A DNA stretch of 9,345 nt from an uncultured Altererythrobacter sp. (GTDB lineage: Bacteria > Pseudomonadota > Alphaproteobacteria > Sphingomonadales > Sphingomonadaceae), in assembly GCA_946885545.1 (NCBI GenBank), contig CAMPGP010000066.1, positions 1 to 9,345 of the forward strand. Reading direction: 5' to 3'. The translations under genes and the position numbers were made by a program. Every line of letters starts with the position of its first letter. Position 1 is the stretch's first letter. The notes under the pieces are model-generated. The model saw only the letters and a list, made by a program, of their open reading frames with translations. It did not search any database and had not been told where the DNA came from. Shown here piece by piece: positions 5,902 through 9,345 of the stretch.

Positions 5902-6270
5902 ATGACCGGAACCCACGACACCTACATTGCAGAGGCTCCGGAAAACTTGCGGCCGCTTCTGACCCACCTCCGCGCGCTACTGGAAGAGGTGCTGCCGGAC
6001 TCCGAGGAAGTCATCGCCTACAAGATGCCGGGGTTCAGTATCGAAGGATCGATCGTCGCGGGCTATGCGGCCTTCAGCAAGCAGTGCGGGCTCTATCTCG
6101 CGCCCGCTGCCATTGAAGCGCATGCCGACGAAATCGCAGCCGACGGCCTCAAGGCGAGCAAGACGGGCGTCACGTTTTCGCCCGCCCGACCGATTTCCGA
6201 CAAACTCGTCGCGAAACTGGCGCTGGCATCCTGCCGTGCCATGAAACCTGAGGGCGACCCTGCCCGCTAG
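5902..6270 (+). CDS. DUF1801 (YdhG-like) domain protein
   Basis: The 122-residue protein shows the DUF1801 signature: Y-I-A-E-A-P near the N-terminus, the helix R-P-L-L-T-H-L-R, then L-P-D-S-E-E-V-I-A-Y-K-M-P-G-F (31-45), and the strand C-G-L-Y-L-A-P (62-68). The family includes YdhG and a proposed frataxin-like iron chaperone of Bacillus, but the role of most members is unknown. The start at ATG 5902 is supported by AGAGGAA at 5887-5893, 8 bases upstream. It lies 53 bases behind the SRPBCC gene on the same strand and is likely cotranscribed. The 53-base gap holds a weak CCAGC/GCTGG dyad (5852-5856, 5867-5871) with a 10-base loop and no T-tract, so it is not a terminator. The gene ends in a CTAG shared with the convergent SURF1 gene. 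Confidence 0.87.
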   Translation: MTGTHDTYIAEAPENLRPLLTHLRALLEEVLPDSEEVIAYKMPGFSIEGSIVAGYAAFSKQCGLYLAPAAIEAHADEIAADGLKASKTGVTFSPARPISDKLVAKLALASCRAMKPEGDPAR

Positions 6271-6833
6271 CCGCGCCAGCGACGCCGCAGCGCCAGCACG
6301 TAGATCACCAGCGCGGTGAGCGCGAAGAAGAACCACTGGCCGGCATAGGCGAGGTGATTGTTCGGCACGTCCGCCGGATCGGGGGCCGCGAGGGGAGCGA
6401 GGCCCGCCTGGGGAACCCCGGCGACGAGGCGCGGCCCGGGTGCGACGACGCCTTCGACCTCGCCGCCGCTCCATTCGATCGCCTCGGGCCGTTCGGACCA
6501 GCCGATCGAAACGTCGGCCACGCGCCCGTTGCCGATCGCACAGCGCGCGACATGCTGCCAGCCCTTGCGCCCGTCGAGCGCCGTGCCCGCGCGCGCGGTG
6601 ACCGAGAGCACCTGCTCGCAATCTAGCCGGGTGTGGCGGAACAGCGACCGCTCCGCCGCAGCCTCGCTCTCGGGCCAGGGCACCGCGGAAGAAAGAGTCT
6701 CGGCACGCGCGTAGCTTTCCAGAAGCGCTTCCTTCTGGCGCATGCGGTCGAGCTGCCAGAAGCCGAGCGCGATCATGGTCGCCACCGCCGCCGCGACGAT
6801 CGCCGTGGGCAGGATCGGGATTGGACGCGTCAT
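6267..6833 (-). CDS. SURF1 family cytochrome c oxidase assembly protein
   Basis: SURF1 proteins (Shy1/Surf1) help heme a insertion into oxidase subunit I at the cytoplasmic membrane. The 188-residue product has the family plan of two membrane spans at the ends: residues about 7-27 leading into G-F-W-Q-L-D-R-M, and about 166-183 preceded by N-N-H-L-A-Y-A-G-Q-W-F-F-F. A periplasmic domain lies between, containing V-S-I-G-W-S-E-R-P in place of the usual V-x-R-G-W-V-P. It is shorter than the roughly 210-250 residues common in the family, with a reduced middle domain. The ATG at 6833 overlaps the DUF983 stop by 4 bases (ATGA). It is the last gene of the oxidase operon visible here and converges on the DUF1801 gene. 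Confidence 0.9.
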   Translation of the reverse strand: MTRPIPILPTAIVAAAVATMIALGFWQLDRMRQKEALLESYARAETLSSAVPWPESEAAAERSLFRHTRLDCEQVLSVTARAGTALDGRKGWQHVARCAIGNGRVADVSIGWSERPEAIEWSGGEVEGVVAPGPRLVAGVPQAGLAPLAAPDPADVPNNHLAYAGQWFFFALTALVIYVLALRRRWRG

Positions 6834-7219
6834 GGCTCGCCCCGTCCCGCCTCGCCTGCGCCGTTGCGGTATTCGGAAGCGATCAGTGCGGCCTTGGCGA
6901 TCCGCAGTCCGAACACGACCGCGAGCGCGGTGACCGGGACCCAGAGCGCGACATGAATCCAGAACGGCGGGTTCACCGCCAGTTCGAGCCAGATCGCCAG
7001 CCCGGTGATCGCCGCGCCGATGACGAGAGTGAGGAACCCCGCCGGACCGTCGCCGACGTTGAACCTGCCATAGTCGAGCCCGCAGGCGCCGCAGCGCTCG
7101 GCGAACGTCACCCCGCGCGCGAACAGCGTCTTGCCGCCGCAACGTGGGCACAAACCGAAGAGGGCAGCCTCGCGGATGCTCGGCTGCCCTCCGGTGTCTT
7201 CTGGCTGGCCCGCGGGCAT
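6830..7219 (-). CDS. DUF983 zinc-ribbon membrane protein of the cox operon
   Basis: The 129-residue protein starts with a soluble part bearing two C-x2-C pairs (C24/C27 in L-C-P-R-C-G and C43/C46 in C-G-A-C-G-L-D-Y), which form a zinc-ribbon-like site. Two membrane segments follow, near 60-80 and 88-110. DUF983 genes recur between subunit III and SURF1 in alphaproteobacterial aa3 oxidase operons, so a part in oxidase assembly is likely, though the biochemical role is not established. The ATG at 7219 shares its A with the ctaE TGA, and the stop overlaps the SURF1 start. Confidence 0.87.
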   Translation of the reverse strand: MPAGQPEDTGGQPSIREAALFGLCPRCGGKTLFARGVTFAERCGACGLDYGRFNVGDGPAGFLTLVIGAAITGLAIWLELAVNPPFWIHVALWVPVTALAVVFGLRIAKAALIASEYRNGAGEAGRGEP

Positions 7220-8040
7220 CAGTGGATCGGCGCGCCCCAGCTGCCCCAGACGTAGACCGTCACGAACAGGAACAGCCACACCACGTCGACGAAGTGCCAG
7301 TACCAGGCTGCCGCTTCGAAGCCGAAGTGCTGGCGCGGGGTGAAGTGGCCCTTGTAGGTCCGGACGAGGCACACGATCAGGAAGATCGTGCCGACCAGCA
7401 CGTGGAAGCCGTGGAAGCCCGTCGCCATGTAGAACGCCGAGCCGTAGGTGTTCTCGCCGAACGGGAACGGCGCGTGGGCGTACTCGTAGGCCTGGATGCT
7501 GGTGAACAGCACGCCGAGCAGGACCGTCAGCCACAGGCCCTTCTTCAGCCCGTCGCGATCGCCGTGGATCAGCGAGTGGTGCGCCCAGGTGACCGTGGTG
7601 CCCGAGCATAGCAGGATCAGCGTGTTGAGCAGGGGAAGATCGAACGGATCCATCACCGCCTCGATCGCTACCGGCGGGAACTGGCCGCCGACCACTTCGG
7701 ATATCTGGCTGGGGAACAGGGCGAAATCGAACCAGCTCCAGAACCATCCGACGAAGAACATCACTTCCGAAGCGATGAACAGGATCATGCCGTAGCGCAT
7801 GTGCAGCTGCACGACGGGCGTGTGGTAGCCGCTCTGCGCTTCCTTCACGATATTGCCGAACCAGCTGAAGAAGGTCGCGATCAGGCCCGCGATGCCCAGA
7901 CCCACCACGATCTGCCAGTTGGCCATCTCGTGCATGTAGAGCACCATGCCGCTGGTGAAAGTCACCGCCGAGATCGAGCCGATGAGCGGCCAGATATCGG
8001 GCGGAAGGATGTGATAGTCGTGGTTCTTGGTTCCGGCCAT
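7219..8040 (-). CDS. ctaE: Cytochrome c oxidase subunit III
   Basis: Subunit III (also called CoxC) of the aa3 heme-copper oxidase stabilises the core and proton uptake but binds no metal. The 273-residue protein shows seven hydrophobic spans (about 17-39, 43-65, 82-108, 136-158, 167-187, 200-227 and 243-266). Diagnostic stretches are F-I-A-S-E-V-M-F-F-V-G-W-F-W (88-101, with the conserved glutamate), F-Y-M-A-T-G-F-H-G-F-H-V (203-214) and W-Y-W-H-F-V-D-V-V-W-L-F-L-F (246-259). Upstream, AGGA precedes ATG 8040-8038 by 10 bases. The 81-base gap to ctaG is the longest in the operon. It shows only a weak promoter-like pair, TAGACC and TATGGG with a 17-base spacer, which I do not annotate. Confidence 0.96.
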   Translation of the reverse strand: MAGTKNHDYHILPPDIWPLIGSISAVTFTSGMVLYMHEMANWQIVVGLGIAGLIATFFSWFGNIVKEAQSGYHTPVVQLHMRYGMILFIASEVMFFVGWFWSWFDFALFPSQISEVVGGQFPPVAIEAVMDPFDLPLLNTLILLCSGTTVTWAHHSLIHGDRDGLKKGLWLTVLLGVLFTSIQAYEYAHAPFPFGENTYGSAFYMATGFHGFHVLVGTIFLIVCLVRTYKGHFTPRQHFGFEAAAWYWHFVDVVWLFLFVTVYVWGSWGAPIH

Positions 8041-8121
8041 TGGTCGCAGGTCCTGTCTATTCGGTTGCGCGGCCCATAATCGGCGGCGCGGCGTTGGTCT
8101 AGTCCGGGGTGCAGGCCCCCG

Positions 8122-8694
8122 TCAGGATTCAGAATCCGGCTTGCGGTGGAAGGTGTAGCTCAGCGTGATCTGCTCCACGCCCTTCGCATTGGGATCCTCG
8201 AGGATCGCCGGGTCGACGTAGAACAGTACCGGCATGCGCACTTCCTGCCCCGGCTGCAGCGTCTGCTCGGTGAAGCAGAAGCATTGGATCTTGTTGAAGT
8301 ACTCGCCGGTCTGCTCGGGCTCGACATTGAAGGTCGCGGTGCCGGTAATAGGTTCGCTGCTGTCGTTGCGGGCGACGAAGAACGCCATGTCGCGCTCGCC
8401 GACCTGAATCGTCTGCGTGACCTGCTCGGGCTCGAACATCCACGGCATCGAGTGCGAGGTGCTGGCGTCGAAGCGGATCGAGATGGTCTTGCCGCCTGCA
8501 CTCTGCGCCAGGCGGGAGGCGAGATCGGCGTCCGCCTCGGTCGCGCGCTGCGTGGTTCCGCCGAAGCCGGTCACCTGACAGAAGAGCTGGTAGAGCGGCA
8601 CCGCGGCATAACCGAGGCCGAGCATGCCCGCCGCAGCGAGCAACCCGAGCAGGCCGACCCGCAGGTTCTTGCGCTGAAGGGCAACGCTCGTCAT
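8122..8694 (-). CDS. ctaG: Cytochrome c oxidase assembly protein CtaG (Cox11 type)
   Basis: CtaG/Cox11 delivers copper to the CuB site of oxidase subunit I. The 190-residue product has a short cytoplasmic N-terminus, one membrane anchor (about 12-34), then A-V-P-L-Y-Q-L-F-C-Q-V-T-G-F-G-G-T-T (conserved, with C39) and an immunoglobulin-like periplasmic domain. The copper-binding C-F-C-F motif is present as K-I-Q-C-F-C-F (C138, C140). The ATG at 8694 shares its A with the stop of the upstream 42-residue gene (TGATG), so translation is probably coupled. Just after its stop there is a C-G-G-G-G/C-C-C-C-G dyad (8105-8109, 8117-8121) without a T-run, too weak to call a terminator. Confidence 0.95.
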   Translation of the reverse strand: MTSVALQRKNLRVGLLGLLAAAGMLGLGYAAVPLYQLFCQVTGFGGTTQRATEADADLASRLAQSAGGKTISIRFDASTSHSMPWMFEPEQVTQTIQVGERDMAFFVARNDSSEPITGTATFNVEPEQTGEYFNKIQCFCFTEQTLQPGQEVRMPVLFYVDPAILEDPNAKGVEQITLSYTFHRKPDSES

Positions 8695-8822
8695 CACTCC
8701 GCTCCCATCTTCACGAAGGTGAGGACGTAGAACAGCACCACGAAGAAGCCGAGCACCAGCGCGAGCGCCAGATTGCGCCCCTTCTGCCGGCGCTTGAATT
8801 CGTCTTGTTCCTCGGGCGTCAT
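8694..8822 (-). CDS. 42-residue single-span membrane protein between ctaB and ctaG (CoxF-like)
   Basis: The reading frame from ATG 8822 to TGA 8694 encodes a charged N-terminus ([16 protein letters not shown]) followed by one hydrophobic helix (about 17-37) and a short tail. The ATG overlaps the ctaB stop as ATGA and the stop shares a base with the ctaG start, which is good evidence that the frame is translated. A second ATG 9 bases upstream (8831) is possible but lies further into ctaB. Small proteins in this slot of alphaproteobacterial oxidase operons are sometimes named CoxF. The positive-in topology would leave the N-terminus in the cytoplasm. It may assist assembly, but no function is demonstrated by the sequence. 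Confidence 0.82.
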   Translation of the reverse strand: MTPEEQDEFKRRQKGRNLALALVLGFFVVLFYVLTFVKMGAE

Positions 8823-9345
8823 GACAACCATCCTTGCGTTGCGGCCAGCCGGTCGGCCACCAGCGCCGCGAACAGCGCGAAGAGATAGAACACGCTGTAG
8901 CCGAACAGGCGCTTCTCCGGGACCATCCGATCGCCCTCCTCCGCCGTCCGGAAAGCGACCGGCAGGGAAAGCGCGACGAACAGCACGGTGAGCGCACTGG
9001 CCGCGATGCCATAGGCGAGGCCGGCGCCCCCGATCAACCACGGCGAGACCGCCAGCGGCAGCAGGATCAGCGAATAGACGAGAATCTGCCGCCGCGTCGC
9101 GCGCTGACCGCGGACGACCGGCATCATCGGAATGCCGACCTTGGCGTAGTCAGACTGCACGAACAGCGCGAGCGCCCAGAAGTGCGGCGGGGTCCAGAAG
9201 AAGATGATTGCAAACAGCAGGATCGGCATGGCGGAGATCTCGCCGGTCACCGCGACCCAACCGATCATCGGCGGGAAGGCGCCCGCGCCACCGCCGATGA
9301 CGATGTTCTGCGGCGTGCGCGGCTTGAGCCAGATGGTGTAGACGA
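8819..9345 (-). CDS. ctaB: Heme O synthase (protoheme IX farnesyltransferase), C-terminal part
   Basis: CtaB/CyoE adds a farnesyl group to heme b to give heme O, the precursor of heme A. The frame runs from the right window edge (at least 175 residues visible, N-terminus missing) to TGA 8821-8819. It contains [17 protein letters not shown], then [11 protein letters not shown] and [13 protein letters not shown], followed by [12 protein letters not shown]. These are conserved features of the UbiA-type heme prenyltransferases. Several further membrane helices follow. The stop overlaps the next gene by 4 bases. This is the first visible gene of the oxidase operon; coxB and coxA would be expected upstream, beyond 9345. 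Confidence 0.95.
   Translation of the reverse strand, partial: VYTIWLKPRTPQNIVIGGGAGAFPPMIGWVAVTGEISAMPILLFAIIFFWTPPHFWALALFVQSDYAKVGIPMMPVVRGQRATRRQILVYSLILLPLAVSPWLIGGAGLAYGIAASALTVLFVALSLPVAFRTAEEGDRMVPEKRLFGYSVFYLFALFAALVADRLAATQGWLS

Noticed and set aside
8105..8121. CGGGG/CCCCG dyad after ctaG as a terminator
   Set aside because: The stem is only 5 bases with no following T-run, and the oxidase genes continue directly downstream.
8041..8121. Internal promoter before ctaE (TAGACC, 17 bases, TATGGG on the minus strand)
   Set aside because: Matches to consensus are poor (4/6 and 3/6) and could arise by chance.

Overview
This window is a dense, roughly two-thirds G+C stretch of a chromosome from an alphaproteobacterium. 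The gene order and protein character (ctaB, small membrane protein, ctaG, ctaE, DUF983, SURF1, then thrC, methyltransferase, folB) fit Sphingomonadales, perhaps an Erythrobacter relative. That placement is inferred from recalled gene order and protein style; no search was run. Almost every base is coding, and most neighbouring genes on the minus strand overlap by 1 or 4 bases or lie within 10 bases of each other.

From right to left, 9345-6267 (minus strand) is the distal half of an aa3-type cytochrome c oxidase operon. It holds ctaB (heme O synthase, cut by the window edge), a 42-residue single-span membrane protein, ctaG (copper delivery to CuB), ctaE/coxC (subunit III), a DUF983 zinc-ribbon membrane protein and a compact SURF1. 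The largest gap in the window, about 80 bases, separates ctaG and ctaE.

The middle (4961-6270) is a small, self-contained regulatory unit. An ArsR-type helix-turn-helix gene reads left. An SRPBCC/AHSA1 protein and a DUF1801 protein read right. The 48-base divergent spacer is strikingly A+T-rich. It carries a perfect 7-bp inverted repeat directly downstream of a consensus -35 box. The unit sits between two blocks of housekeeping genes and looks like an accessory insertion.

The left part (4912-219, minus strand) is a tightly packed run. It begins with thrC (threonine synthase) and an RlmI-like SAM methyltransferase without a PUA domain, followed by folB (dihydroneopterin aldolase) and a 109-residue protein resembling the C-terminal part of a short-chain dehydrogenase without its catalytic residues. 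It ends with moaA, moaD and moaE (molybdenum cofactor synthesis). folB and the moa genes both concern GTP-derived pterins, so the SDR-like remnant lies within a pterin gene group. At the left edge the end of an unidentified rightward gene converges on moaE.

Both convergent junctions (219-222 and 6267-6270) share a single CTAG in which the two TAG stops interlock. No RNA genes, CRISPR arrays, insertion sequences or clear rho-independent terminators were seen. The points most worth a second look are the operator/promoter at 5305-5332, the SDR-like remnant at 1915-2244 and a run of ten G in moaE.
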